DNA of 64,000 nucleotides, taken from Stentor coeruleus. Its lineage: Eukaryota; Ciliophora; Heterotrichea; Heterotrichida; Stentoridae. The DNA lies in contig MPUH01000215.1 in assembly GCA_001970955.1 (NCBI GenBank), positions 16,226 to 80,225 of the forward strand, read 5' to 3'. The notes beneath the pieces are model-generated. The model saw only the letters and a list, made by a program, of their open reading frames with translations. It was not told the DNA's origin and did no database searches. This document shows, one piece after another, positions 1-9,644 of the stretch (position 1 is its first letter; each line of letters begins with the position of its first letter). The translations under genes were made by a program, and so were the position numbers.

Positions 1-485
1 AAAAAGTGATATGGTGAATGGTGGGGTGAAAGGGTGAAAGGATGGAAGGTTGGGTTTGTGAAAGTGATGAAAAAGTGAAATTTGTTTTTGTAGGGTTGAT
101 GTTGTATTTGGATTTTTGTTATGATTATTTATAAGGTTTTAAATATGTCCTAAAAAAGCTCAAGTTATTATATAGCATTTTTTATTACTATTTATTTATA
201 CTATAGATTTCATTCTAAAGACTACAGGTTAATAAAAAAAAAGTCTCCAAAAAAATCACCACGATTTCTTTACTATATTTCCATTATTCAACTGCCTGAT
301 AAAATCTTAAATTAATAAAGCCCATATTTATCTTATCATTTCGATGAAGAACATTATTCCCTTAATTCAAAGCCTAAAACCTTCAATAATTTTCCATCAA
401 AAAAATTTTTTTACCCTATACAAATAAACCATTCTTCCTAATTAACTTCACAAAAAAATTTGTTTTTTAATTTAATAATGATAAA
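1..485. other. Spacer with G-to-C skew switch
   Basis: No gene seen. Bases 1-148 contain no C at all but many G, in GGTGAAAGG-like runs. From about 240 to 480 the plus strand is C-rich and nearly G-free. This is the leftmost example of the spacer pattern described in the findings. Confidence 0.7.
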
Positions 486-1052
486 TTAATATATATTGCA
501 GCATTTAGCTTCCTTCAAACCCTTATGCTCATATATAAATCTTTCCTGCAACTCCTGCAGTTCACGTTTTAAAACATATTTTTCTTGTTCAACTATAGCA
601 AGTTCTTCTAAATTTTCTACTAAAACGCTTTGAGTCTTCCTATGTTGTTGTCTAAGTGTTGATATATCTTTAATCCTCATACCAATATTCAATTCACCCT
701 TTGCATTAAATGATTGGTTATTAACTTGACAATTATTATCTCTTGAACTAGGTTTATTGCTTATGCATTCAAGATCTATTGGAGACTGAGCTAGTTTACC
801 TTTGGTAAGCTCTAGTAAGTATCTTGATGTATGTTTAAAACTCATCATTTTATCTGAAACTTTTCTTATTAGGTCTCTATTTTTGTATTTTATTTTCTCT
901 ATCTGCTCATCGTCTTTTATCATATCACTGACAGAACTTTTTAGTGAACAAGAAGAACTTTCACTTTCTGAAAGGATTATCGGGGTTCTTCTATCTTTTT
1001 GTATGTAGCTTTTTGTTTTTACTTCACGAGCAGTGTGAAATGATAGTGACAT
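486..1052 (-). CDS. Hypothetical coiled-coil protein
   Basis: 188-aa protein of unknown function. The N-terminal third is rich in Ser and charged residues, with a Ser/Glu cluster (LSESESSSCS) near residue 30. The middle is polar and probably disordered. Residues about 130-180 form a likely coiled coil with heptad-spaced Leu/Val (ENLEELAIVEQEKYVLKREL). There is no signal peptide, membrane segment or enzymatic motif. The start is the only ATG near the 5' end, and the stop is TAA. Its 3' side faces the C-rich spacer block at 240-480. A cytoskeletal or ciliary structural role is possible but is only inference from the coiled coil. Confidence 0.65.
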   Translation of the reverse strand: MSLSFHTAREVKTKSYIQKDRRTPIILSESESSSCSLKSSVSDMIKDDEQIEKIKYKNRDLIRKVSDKMMSFKHTSRYLLELTKGKLAQSPIDLECISNKPSSRDNNCQVNNQSFNAKGELNIGMRIKDISTLRQQHRKTQSVLVENLEELAIVEQEKYVLKRELQELQERFIYEHKGLKEAKCCNIY

Positions 1053-1330
1053 TTAATGTTTATCAGTGTGGAATTTTAGAAAAAGAAAGAAAATGACTGA
1101 TTAAAAAAAAAATTCTCTGAAGAAATGGGTAAAAATAATAACATCAGCGAGATAGTTTTTATAAATAAACCTAATCATGCAAAATAATATTCCCCATCAC
1201 CTTTACAAATCAATTAAACTATAAAATAAACCAATCTCCTCTTCATCATCTCTTATAAATATTCCAACATTCCAATATCTCTAATTCCATAATTACTAAA
1301 AAGCAAGCTAATTTTTTTCTGCAAGTTTCA

Positions 1331-2728
1331 TTACTCATAATCCCTAGGAGTATCACAAGGTGTCTTACATGTTGGGCAAACTTTATTCCTTCTAAGCCAA
1401 TTATCAACACAATCAGTATGAAAAATATGTACTAAATAAAAATTACAGCAAGGTAAAGCTCTAACTTGATTCCCAGCTTCAAAGTCATTCATACAAATAA
1501 GACACGATTTCTGTTCACAATTTGAAGGTATAACATCAAGGACAAATACTGGTAATGTACTTATTAAAGTTTCACTAAACTCTTCAGTAAGTTGTTTCAT
1601 TGAATCAAGCATTGTAAGTATCTGTCTAAGTATAAGCCTATTATTTCTAGGTGCAGATGCCCTTTGTTGCCTTCTTTCTTCTCTTCGACTAATCCCTTTT
1701 CCATCATAAAATATTACAGTTGAATCAGAAACAATACCTTGATTTGGAACAGCTTCAAGGACTTTAAATTCAATTCCTGCTATAGAAAGGGTTTTACCTG
1801 GATATAAAGATCGATTCCATCCTTTTAAATGAGGCATTAGATAACAATTTACGATATTTTGGACTAGAGTTGTTGCGTCTAGATTTTTAAGAGAATTTGG
1901 GAGATCTTCGAAATATGGGACCATTTTCACTCTTTCTAAAGGTGGTGATGGGGATGGGTTGAAGATGATTTGACTTTCTTGGGTTATAAGACCATTCCAA
2001 GGTTCAGATTTGGAAATAATGCATTCTAAACCGTTTATTATGAGGAGCTGGTCTTCGTGGATATGACGGGTGGAACGAAAATATGGAAGGACTAAGCTTT
2101 CAAAAACTTCTTCTGATATTATATGTGGGGCTAGAGGGGTTACTTCTATTTTGGTAATGTTTTTGTCTGAAAGCATTTTGTAACAGAAAATTTGGGTTTT
2201 TCTTGTGACGAAGCCTTGGTCTGGGTTGCAGTTGAGTATTTTAAAGTGACAATTATTGCACTTAAAAAGATCTTTGTTGCTAATGCATCGTAATTTGTTA
2301 GTGAAATAAGGATCTAAATACCCTCTAAATACAGCATTAAAGTCTAAAGTTGAGTTCTGTAATATATCAGAAGGTATTCCCCTTTCGAAAATTCCAATGC
2401 TGATACTCTCAAGCTCAGCTACTTCAGCATATCTTTTTGAGCTACAAATATCAAAAGATTCCCAGAACGTCCTAAACATCGGTTGTCTTAAATCCTCAGT
2501 ACCAAGTCTTGAAGATAAAACCCCACAAGGACATACAGTTTTCTGACATAATCCTCCATCAAAATTTTCTCTTCCACACTTCTGGCAATTGAACATTGGG
2601 GTAAAAGCTTTCGGTTTCTTTGTTAAAACAAATGGACAAATACCCATTGTTGCCTTTCTTGAATCAGGATAGGAATGTGTACCAATTTGCACTTCCACAA
2701 TAGAAGGCCTTTGTGTATTATTCCCCAT
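1331..2728 (-). CDS. RING-H2 protein with three CDC48-like repeats (putative E3 ligase)
   Basis: About 460 aa after removal of one 15-nt intron (1432-1446). The N-terminal part has two Cys pairs (FNCQKCG, TVCPCG) that could bind zinc. Three modules follow, each with a VFxxYLxPYF-like start and a P(D/N)QGxVxxxTxIxF-like end. This resembles CDC48/p97 N-terminal subdomain 2, and the third ends in GISRREERR much as CDC48 ends in EPIKRED. The C-terminus is a RING-H2. Read straight through, the RING carries a five-residue insert between Cys and His; excising the intron restores ALPC-L-HIFHTDC, which strongly supports the intron. I prefer the ATG at 2728 (MGNNTQ) over the upstream ATG at 2788, which lies one base after the stop of the neighbouring gene. 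A role as a ubiquitin ligase is inferred from the RING; the CDC48-like modules suggest protein binding. Confidence 0.8.
   Translation of the reverse strand: MGNNTQRPSIVEVQIGTHSYPDSRKATMGICPFVLTKKPKAFTPMFNCQKCGRENFDGGLCQKTVCPCGVLSSRLGTEDLRQPMFRTFWESFDICSSKRYAEVAELESISIGIFERGIPSDILQNSTLDFNAVFRGYLDPYFTNKLRCISNKDLFKCNNCHFKILNCNPDQGFVTRKTQIFCYKMLSDKNITKIEVTPLAPHIISEEVFESLVLPYFRSTRHIHEDQLLIINGLECIISKSEPWNGLITQESQIIFNPSPSPPLERVKMVPYFEDLPNSLKNLDATTLVQNIVNCYLMPHLKGWNRSLYPGKTLSIAGIEFKVLEAVPNQGIVSDSTVIFYDGKGISRREERRQQRASAPRNNRLILRQILTMLDSMKQLTEEFSETLISTLPVFVLDVIPSNCEQKSCLICMNDFEAGNQVRALPCCNFYLVHIFHTDCVDNWLRRNKVCPTCKTPCDTPRDYE
1432..1446 (-). other. 15-nt intron in the RING-H2 gene
   Basis: Coding-strand sequence GTAATTTTTATTTAG, phase 1. 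It contains no in-frame stop, so the frame stays open through it. Removing it restores canonical RING spacing (C-x-H-x2-H). It matches the other short introns of the window. Confidence 0.88.
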
Positions 2729-2789
2729 ATATATTATTAATTTCTTATATAAACAAAAAAATTCAATAATATCTAAAAAAATGCTCATT

Positions 2790-4403
2790 TTAACTAACTT
2801 CTATTACTATTTCGTAGCACGCAACTACATTTTCATCAGTTTCAACAACAACATAACATTTTTTCTGACAAACTTGTTCTTGTGGTAAAATCTCCATTTT
2901 AAGTTTTGCTGATACTCCAGGGGCAACTTTAAGTACATCTGAGGCTAGTTTTAAAGCTTTAGGGTTAGTAACTTGGATTCTGTAGTTTTGTTCTTCAGCA
3001 CTCTCGTTTTTTATAGGAAGTTTCACATTTTTCCCTTCACCAATAGCAAGGGTCATAGTATAAGATGAGGTTATATCATAAGGAGGACTAGCACCACTAT
3101 CTTGTTCTTCATCTTCATAATGATCATCTTCATATTCTTCTTCATGGCTTTCAGAAACATCTACTTTTGGCTTAGGTGCAACATTTTCGTGTGCGGCTTC
3201 AACATGAGGAGCCGCTTCATGTTTTTCTTCAATTTTATGCTCAACATGAACTGGATGCTCTTCATGGACTGTAGGTTTTTTATCATCATGAACTTCAGGT
3301 TTTTTATCTTCTTTATGAACTTCTACAGGCTTTTCTTCATGAACTACTGGCTTTTGAGCTTCAATATGAACTTCTGGTTTCTTATCTTCATGTTTTTCTG
3401 TTATTTTCTCTTCAGGTTTAGTTTCATGTTTTTTCTCTTCATGGACCTCAGGTTTTATATGATCTTCATGCTTTACTGGCTCTTCATGTTTAGTTTCTGG
3501 TTTTTTATCCTCATGTTTTACAGGCTCTACATGTTTTTCTTCGCTATGTGCAGGTTCTTTTTTCTCTTCAACTTTTGGAGGTTCTTTTTTCTCTTCAACT
3601 TTTGGGGGTTCTTTTTTTTCCTCAACTTTAGGAGGTTCTTTTTTTTCTTCAACTTTAGGAGGTTCTTTTTTTTCCTCAACTTTTGGAGCTTCCTTTTTTT
3701 CTTCTACCTTAGGATGTTCTTTTTTTTCTTCAACTTTTGGAGCTTCTTTTTTTTCTTCAACTTTAGGGACTTCTTTTTTTTCTTCAACTTTAACAGGTTC
3801 TTCTTTCACTTGAGGTTTGACTGTTTCACCCATTGGCGGTTCAGGCTTCTTTGGAGGTTCCTGCTTTGGTTGCTCTACCTTAGCCTGTACTGGCTTTGGG
3901 GGCTCTGGTGAAAGCTGTCTAGGAGCTTCTTTCTTTACAGTAACAGATCCTCCTGGTCCCATTTTTCCTCTTTTAGGTACTTCAGGTTTAGACTGGTATT
4001 CTTTAAAAGCTTGAGTAGTAGCTGCAGCTTTAGGTTCAATATTTACTCCATCCAAATAATCTCTGATTTGCTTAGAGACCATTGCTGGATGTGGCCAGAT
4101 TCCTAGCTTGAGTTTTGAAAAAATAATTTTACCTCGAAAATACACCTCAAATGAGCCTGTTTTTGGAAAGCTTAACTTAGCGAATGGAGTTCTTGCTGTT
4201 GGTTGAGATATTATACTAGCTATTGATGGATGCTCTTGATTTTCGATGACAGTTACTTCAGGACAATCAGATTCAATTTGAAACTTCACTTTTTCAAAGA
4301 TGTCCCTGTATTTCTTCTCGTCATGGTTTGTGCACCATTTGTGACTGTCGCATTTTTGACTATGTAAAAATTACCAGTGCTCTATGACTACAACTTCTTC
4401 CAT
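2790..4403 (-). CDS. SelT/SelW-like thioredoxin-fold protein with long KVEEKKExP repeat
   Basis: About 532 aa after excision of a 15-nt intron (4360-4374). The open frame alone begins at a non-ATG codon near 4289; the true ATG at 4403 gives MEEVVVIEHCQKC. That places a CxxC motif at the start of a Rdx (SelT/SelW/SelH) domain of about 110 residues, ending in FEVYFRGKIIFSKLKLGIWP. Selenoproteins of this family use CxxU; here the second position is Cys. Residues about 130-420 are a charged Lys/Glu/Pro/His region including nine exact 9-residue repeats (3549-3791). The last 90 residues look like an Ig-like beta sandwich (alternating hydrophobics, a long stretch of LP, VAPG and LP turns). A redox or scaffold role is inferred. 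An overlapping 269-codon antisense frame is a repeat artefact. Confidence 0.75.
3549..3791 (-). repeat. Nine tandem 27-bp units (KVEEKKExP)
   Basis: Nine consecutive in-frame 27-bp units encode KVEEKKE followed by VP, AP, HP, PP or PA. The nucleotide copies differ mainly in synonymous positions and in the x residue. The array continues into a looser Lys/His/Glu-rich repeat region (about 3180-3540). Confidence 0.9.
4360..4374 (-). other. 15-nt intron in the SelT/SelW-like gene
   Basis: Coding-strand GTAATTTTTACATAG, phase 2, containing an in-frame TAA that would end translation after 11 codons. Excision joins TG to T, giving Cys, and creates the CQKC motif expected for the Rdx family. Same consensus as the other short introns. 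Confidence 0.88.
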
Positions 4404-4646
4404 TATTACTTTATATCTATTAACCATATATGATGATGTTTTTTTTTTTTTTTAAGAGTTTGCAGGTTTGATTAAGTTTAGAGTTAGGTGGAAGATTTTT
4501 GAAGTAGATGTGATTATGAATTTTAGTGGATTTAGATTTTAGAGAAATGGGTTTGGGTAGGATTCGCGCTTTTTTCGGGGAGGGTGGTTGTGGATTTTGG
4601 AAATAGATGATATATAATAAAGTAAAAAAAAACTATTAGTCACTAA

Positions 4647-5921
4647 CTAGAATATTGTCCCTGAGCATTGTACACGTTGACCATGACTTTCATCATCATC
4701 TTCATCTTCTTGATAATCACTATGTATACCTGTATGGTTTTCCGTCACATGGGACTTATCAAAAACTAAAGCTTTTATAGATTTTCCTTGAGGATTCGCT
4801 CTTTCACCAGGAAGTAGTTTTATTAAGTCTTTTATCGAGCTTTTTGGAAGACTTTTTGGTTTAGGGAACTCAACTTCAAAAGATATAAAAAGGTTACCAA
4901 ACTTATATGGAGTCCTCATTATTGGCATACCAAGTTCTTCTACTGTTCTTATATCCCCTGGTTTTATAACTTCCCCTGGAGTACTTTCTATTATTTTATC
5001 CCCATCTAAATGCTTTAGAACAAATCTATATCCAGTCAGAGCTTCTTTTAAAGTAATATTTTTAGTCATAATGAGGTCTGATTTTTTTCTTTTGAAAATT
5101 GGATGATCTTTTTCAACAATCATTACGACTAGATCACCAGCTGCTAGACCTGGAGCTTCATCACCTTCACTATGAAAGTTTTGCTTATGATGATTAGGAG
5201 TACCTTTATCAACAATAATTTCTATAACTTTTCTCTCTTGGATTGTCCTTGACCCTTTACAAGATTTGCATCTAAACTTCGGGTCTATGCTTTTTCCTTG
5301 ACCTCTGCATTGATCGCATGGCCCTGCAGATTGTGAGTACATTCCAGGTCCAAGTTGTACTAATCTTTTAATCATCCCTCGTCCTTTACATTCACCACAA
5401 ACTTCAACTTTTGATCCACCTGCACCATTACATTCAACACAATTCCTAGTTCTGTTTAAAGCAAGTTTTTTATTAACCCCATGATAAAGATCTTCTAATG
5501 ACACTTTAAGTTCATGATTCGTATCCTCACATCTTTTCGGTCCTTCTTTTTTCCCACCAACTTTTCCACTAAGTAAATCAAAAATACTCATACCCTCATC
5601 ACTTGCGCTCATACCTTTATTAATACCTTCTTCTCCATGAGTATCATAAACTTTACGTTTTTCAGGATCAGAAAGGACTTCTTTTGCTTGAGTAATTTCA
5701 GCGAATTCTTTAGGATCACCTCCTTTATCAGGATGTTTAGTCCTTGCTAGATTACGATAAGCTTTAAGTATATCTTGGGTTGTAGCATTTTTGTCTACGC
5801 CGAGTATCTCATAGTAACGCGTATTTTCAACATTTTTTGGAGATTCGTGCTGTTCACGAGCAAAACCGGGAAAACCCCCACCACCACCTTCAAAAAACTC
5901 GAATGGGAATCCTCCAAACAT
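4647..5921 (-). CDS. Type I (class A) DnaJ / Hsp40 co-chaperone
   Basis: 424 aa, close to the usual 400-420 aa of eukaryotic DNAJA1/Ydj1. It stimulates Hsp70 ATPase and delivers unfolded clients. A Gly-Phe-rich N-terminus precedes the J domain (about residues 33-95), which has the HPD motif in TKHPDKGGD. A zinc-finger region follows with four repeats, CVECNGAG, CGECKGRG, CDQCRGQG and CKSCKGS (the last lacks the terminal Gly). The C-terminal substrate-binding domain includes APGLAAGDLVV. The Gly/Phe-rich segment sits before the J domain as well as after it (MFGGFPFEFFEGGGGG), which is less usual. The protein ends VQCSGTIF: the VQC resembles the prenylation tail of DNAJA1, but no CaaX box ends the protein. 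A TATATAAA motif lies directly upstream of the ATG. Confidence 0.95.
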   Translation of the reverse strand: MFGGFPFEFFEGGGGGFPGFAREQHESPKNVENTRYYEILGVDKNATTQDILKAYRNLARTKHPDKGGDPKEFAEITQAKEVLSDPEKRKVYDTHGEEGINKGMSASDEGMSIFDLLSGKVGGKKEGPKRCEDTNHELKVSLEDLYHGVNKKLALNRTRNCVECNGAGGSKVEVCGECKGRGMIKRLVQLGPGMYSQSAGPCDQCRGQGKSIDPKFRCKSCKGSRTIQERKVIEIIVDKGTPNHHKQNFHSEGDEAPGLAAGDLVVMIVEKDHPIFKRKKSDLIMTKNITLKEALTGYRFVLKHLDGDKIIESTPGEVIKPGDIRTVEELGMPIMRTPYKFGNLFISFEVEFPKPKSLPKSSIKDLIKLLPGERANPQGKSIKALVFDKSHVTENHTGIHSDYQEDEDDDESHGQRVQCSGTIF

Positions 5922-6860
5922 TTTTATATATAAACAGAAATGTTCTATGGAAAAATCGAATGTTGGAAAAATATAGATAATTTTATTTTAGGTTGAAATA
6001 AAGGATGAGGAGGTTTTTTTTTTGTTTTTGGAGGACTTGAAATGCTAAGGTGTGCTTATAGTATTGATAATGCTTGATGAAAGGATTTATTTTTTGTTAA
6101 GATTAAAGTAAATTAAAGGATTTTATGATAGGGTTTTTAAAAGTTGTTATATTAATAGAGATTGTGTCTATTAATATTTAGTTGTATGCTTAGTATAATG
6201 ATTTATCTTAGTGTTTATCAAAATATATGACAAAATATAAAAAATTTCTATATATATAAAGCATTTTCTCAAGTCTTATTTTAAAACTTTACATCTTTAT
6301 TACTTCAATTACTATTTTTTTCCCAACAAAAATCTCTTTTAAAATCTTCTTTACATATCCAACCTAACATATTTTCCTTTATAACCCAAAATCTTTAAAA
6401 CTCCATCCTCTACTAACTCACTTTCAAAACCCTCTAAACAACTCCTTCATATAATTCCAAACCACCCTAAACTTCACCTGGCATATCTCATCATATCCCT
6501 TACAAAACTCCATTTCATTAAAACCTTTTACATACAAAAACCTCCAAAACTTCTTATAAAATCTCTTAACAAAATTCTCTACTTTATCCAAACAAAATCA
6601 AAATCCCTATTAAACTTCATTCCTATGATTTATCTCTATCTTAAACCTCTTTTTCCCTCATAATCCTTCCAAATGATAATAAATTGTCCACAGCCACAAC
6701 TCCAGCCTACCCTACATCTTCAATAAAACCCTTCTCCCATCCTTCTTTTCCTTTCACCTATCATCTCTCTCTTCCTATTCTTACATCCTTTACACTTTTC
6801 CCTTAAAACCTAGTCAATATCACTTATCATCTAATAACCCTACGAAACTACTCTTATAAA
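5922..6860. other. Divergent spacer with extreme G/C strand asymmetry
   Basis: Spacer between divergent genes (DnaJ on minus, Alba on plus). About 5990-6230 is G-rich and almost free of C. Bases 6274-6479 contain no G at all while rich in C, and the C-rich state continues to 6860 with very few G. No reading frame, RNA gene or repeat was recognised. TATA-like motifs abut both start codons (TATAAA at 6855-6860; TATATAAA just right of 5921). Confidence 0.75.
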
Positions 6861-7640
6861 ATGTCTTCAGAAGAAGTGATGGTGGCCCAGAATCAGGGGA
6901 TTGGCCAGAAAATAACTCAAGTCGCAATTTTACTGCAAACTCAACGTGAAGCAACAATCACTGCAATCAATTTAGCTATTCCTGCGGCAATCAATTTGGT
7001 AGAAATAATAAAGCATAGAGTTAAAGGATTGTATCAAGTGAATAGTTTCGAAAGAGTTCCTGATAGTAATAAGACTAGAATGAAAATCAAACTGAGTTTT
7101 AATCCTCTGAATCCTGCTGATAAAGGATATCAGGAACCAATACCTGAGAACCAAGTGAATGAAAAGACATTAGATGAACTTAAGAAACCACCTCAAAGAA
7201 CTTTTACATCTGGTGAAGAGAATAAAAGACCTGAATATACTGATAGACCAGCACGTAGAAGAGGAGGAAGAAGACCTCGTGGTGGAGAGACAATGCCAAG
7301 ATCTGATGAAAAGGAACATCAAGAGGAAGAAAAAACACGTTGGCCTAGAGGAAATAGAAGGAGTAGAAGATCTAGAAGAGGTGGAAGAAATGATAGAGAT
7401 GATGGAGGTGTTAGAAATGATAGAGGTGATAGAGGTGGTAGAAGTGGCAGAGGTGGTAGAGGTGGTAGAGGTAATAGAGGTGGTAGAGGTGATAGGGGTG
7501 ATAGAGATTATCAAGGTGATACGCAAAGATATAATCGTAGGACCCGTCCACGTAGAGGCCCACCACGAGATGGTCTTGCCCCAGAGAGTGAAGCAAAAGC
7601 ACCAGCTGTGATTACAACATCAGGCTGGGATGCTATTTAA
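6861..7640 (+). CDS. Alba-domain nucleic-acid-binding protein with RGG tail
   Basis: 259 aa. Residues about 10-100 match the Alba fold: an AxxLLQTQ stretch, then TITAINLAIPAAINLVEIIKHR, typical of Alba helix 2 (AIxxAVxxAExLKRR), then a beta hairpin ending in MKIKLSF. The remainder is an Arg/Gly-rich tail with dense RGG and RGD-type repeats (about residues 180-240) and a basic RRxRGG patch near 130. Alba-RGG proteins of plants and protists bind RNA and DNA, and take part in mRNP or chromatin organisation. That role is inferred here from family architecture. The RNase P/MRP relatives Rpp25/Pop6 share the fold but usually lack this tail. The start is the ATG abutting TATAAA. Confidence 0.85.
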   Translation: MSSEEVMVAQNQGIGQKITQVAILLQTQREATITAINLAIPAAINLVEIIKHRVKGLYQVNSFERVPDSNKTRMKIKLSFNPLNPADKGYQEPIPENQVNEKTLDELKKPPQRTFTSGEENKRPEYTDRPARRRGGRRPRGGETMPRSDEKEHQEEEKTRWPRGNRRSRRSRRGGRNDRDDGGVRNDRGDRGGRSGRGGRGGRGNRGGRGDRGDRDYQGDTQRYNRRTRPRRGPPRDGLAPESEAKAPAVITTSGWDAI

Positions 7641-8099
7641 AGCTAACTTCACAATATTATCTTAGAATATTAGTATTGGGCTTTTTTTGAGGTTTTTTTT
7701 AGGAGGTTGGAATTTTAGATTTTGAAGATATGGTGAAGGGGATATTGGATATATATGGAAGATATTATTTAAGAAGATAAGGATTTTTTGTGTGATATAG
7801 AGTTAGATGAGGTAGGATTAATTGTTAAATTAAGATATGTGGTGGTTTTAAAGGAGAAATAAAAAGAATGGCTAGTTTGAAATTGGTTTTAAAATACAAA
7901 ACAGTTATTTGAATGTAGTTTAAATATTTTTTATCATAATCATCTCATCACTTTTATTTATTCCAAAAATAAAATCAGTCTTAAAAAAATACTCCACATC
8001 AAAACTCCCACCATTAAAAAAATCCCTGCATCCAAAAAAAACTTTCCTAGCATCATCTTAAAAATATCGAAATTAATATCTTAATAACTAACGATAAAA
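7641..8099. other. Spacer with G-to-C skew switch
   Basis: No gene seen. About 7675-7870 is G-rich and C-poor; about 7915-8060 is C-rich and G-poor. The flanking genes are in tandem on the plus strand. Confidence 0.65.
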
Positions 8100-9644
8100 A
8101 TGCACTATACAGAACAATACAATAGAGGCAAGCTCTCAGTTGCCCACCCACAACTAGAAGCTGTAACTTTTATCTAGAACATTAACGATCAAAGAGTAGG
8201 ACGGAAAAGGTTTGACTTACATAAAAACGGTGAGTCATCAGGATTAAGCTACGGTTATGGTTTAAATCTACCAGCTAAAAGTCAATTTGACTCAGATCCT
8301 ATATCAAAACCAACAGCTAAATCTGAGCCATTATCAGATCCATACTATAAGCCTCAACCTCGTCAAATTGACTACAGAAATGAAGGGACTTATAGAGACC
8401 CAGGGAATTACCCATCAAAAAATCCTGAACCACAAGACAAGTATTCACAAGAAGCTCAAGCATATAAAGACTACTCTTATCAAAAATATCCTCAAATGTA
8501 TGAAGACCCAAAATACGAAGACCCCTACTATCAAAACACAAGTGGTCCATATAGTAAATATCAAGAAAGCTATCAATCAAAACCTAATGAACCATCGTAT
8601 CAAGGATACTCTGAAAAAGACTATAACAAAATTGAAAACCAAAATGAAATGTATGAAAAAAACCCTTACTCCAAATCACCTCAAGACCCTGTATACACAA
8701 AACCACCTCAAGAAGATTATCAAAAATCTCCAATTAGACAACAAGAATCATATGAAGATCCAAAATACCCAGAATACTCTGATGAAATAGAAAAACTTAA
8801 AGAAGAACTAAGGAAAAAAGAAGAAGAATTATCTTTATATCAGCAAAGCTTACAAGAAAAATCTCCTGTACCAATGAACCCAGATGAAGCGGCGATTTAT
8901 AGTCGTATAAACAAAGCATCATTCGATAAAATACGAATTGAAGAGCAGAAAAAAACCACAGCAAACTCTTTAGAACAACAAATGACAGAAAAATCTAAAG
9001 CGAAAATGATGGAACAATTAACTAAAGAACGTGAACAACAAATAAGACTTGAAATGCTAAAAAAAATAAAAGAAGATGATATGCGGGAAAGGTATGAAAA
9101 AGCTATGAGGGCTAAAGAATATCGTGAACAACTAGAAGTCCAATCTTTAGTTAAAAGCAATATAAGCCAACAAGAAAGGATTATGTATAAAAATGATATT
9201 CCAAGACAATCAGATAGCCCAGTAAGACAAGTTGATAATATATCAAGAAACAACAGTTCAGTACCTTTTTCACCAGGAACAGCTAGTTTTACTAAGAAAA
9301 CCCCAAAGACTATATGTTATAATCCTATAACAGGAGTATTAAAAGATACATCTCAATATGTTATTGGATCATATCCTGGATATAATATTAAAGATCCTTC
9401 AATAACTTATTTAAAAAATCAAAGTAATGTCCCTGAACTTGCTGTTCATCCTGCATTTCAACAGCAGAAATTCACTAAACATCATCCTAAAGTTGTCCCA
9501 AGTTATCCTATTACTGGAAATAATGGATCTAATCAAGAATGGAAAGATGCTCAAGAACCGGAAAATTTCAAACCAGGTGAAGGTAGAATGGCTGAGTATG
9601 GTTCACTTATGATGCAGAATAGACCACCTCCACAATATATTTAG
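8100..9644 (+). CDS. Hypothetical coiled-coil protein, Tyr/Pro/Gln-rich N-terminus
   Basis: About 509 aa once the 15-nt intron at 8163-8177 is removed. Without the intron an in-frame TAG would cut the protein after 25 codons, and the longest ATG-started frame would begin at 8496. The first 22 codons (MHYTEQYNRGKLSV) and the downstream frame are in register. Residues about 60-250 are low-complexity, rich in Tyr, Pro, Gln, Asp and Lys, with DPKYED/DPYY-type repeats. Residues about 250-370 form a charged coiled coil (EEQKKTT, TKEREQQIRLEMLKK). The C-terminus carries YNPITGVL, a motif-like segment. No known domain. A cytoskeletal or cortical role is inference only. Confidence 0.7.
8163..8177 (+). 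other. 15-nt intron in the Tyr/Pro-rich coiled-coil gene
   Basis: GTAACTTTTATCTAG, phase 0, containing the in-frame TAG. Excision fuses ...LEA to NINDQRVGR and leaves a continuous frame from ATG 8100 to TAG 9644. Confidence 0.87.

Noticed and set aside
3549-3791. Regular 27-bp repeat that could look like a CRISPR array
   Set aside because: Units are contiguous, in-frame and coding, without spacers; the genome is eukaryotic.
3102-3911. Long plus-strand frame rich in Phe, opposite the SelT/SelW-like gene
   Set aside because: It is the antisense of the KVEEKKExP repeat; the composition (mostly Phe/Leu/Met) is what the complement of Lys/Glu codons gives.
4647-4680. CaaX prenylation tail on the DnaJ protein
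   Set aside because: VQC resembles the DNAJA1 end but four further residues follow (SGTIF read-out), with no CaaX at the C-terminus and no consensus intron to restore one.
7170-7611. Several overlapping long frames in the RGG part of the Alba gene
   Set aside because: Shadow frames of a GGTAGA-type repeat; the Alba frame explains the region.
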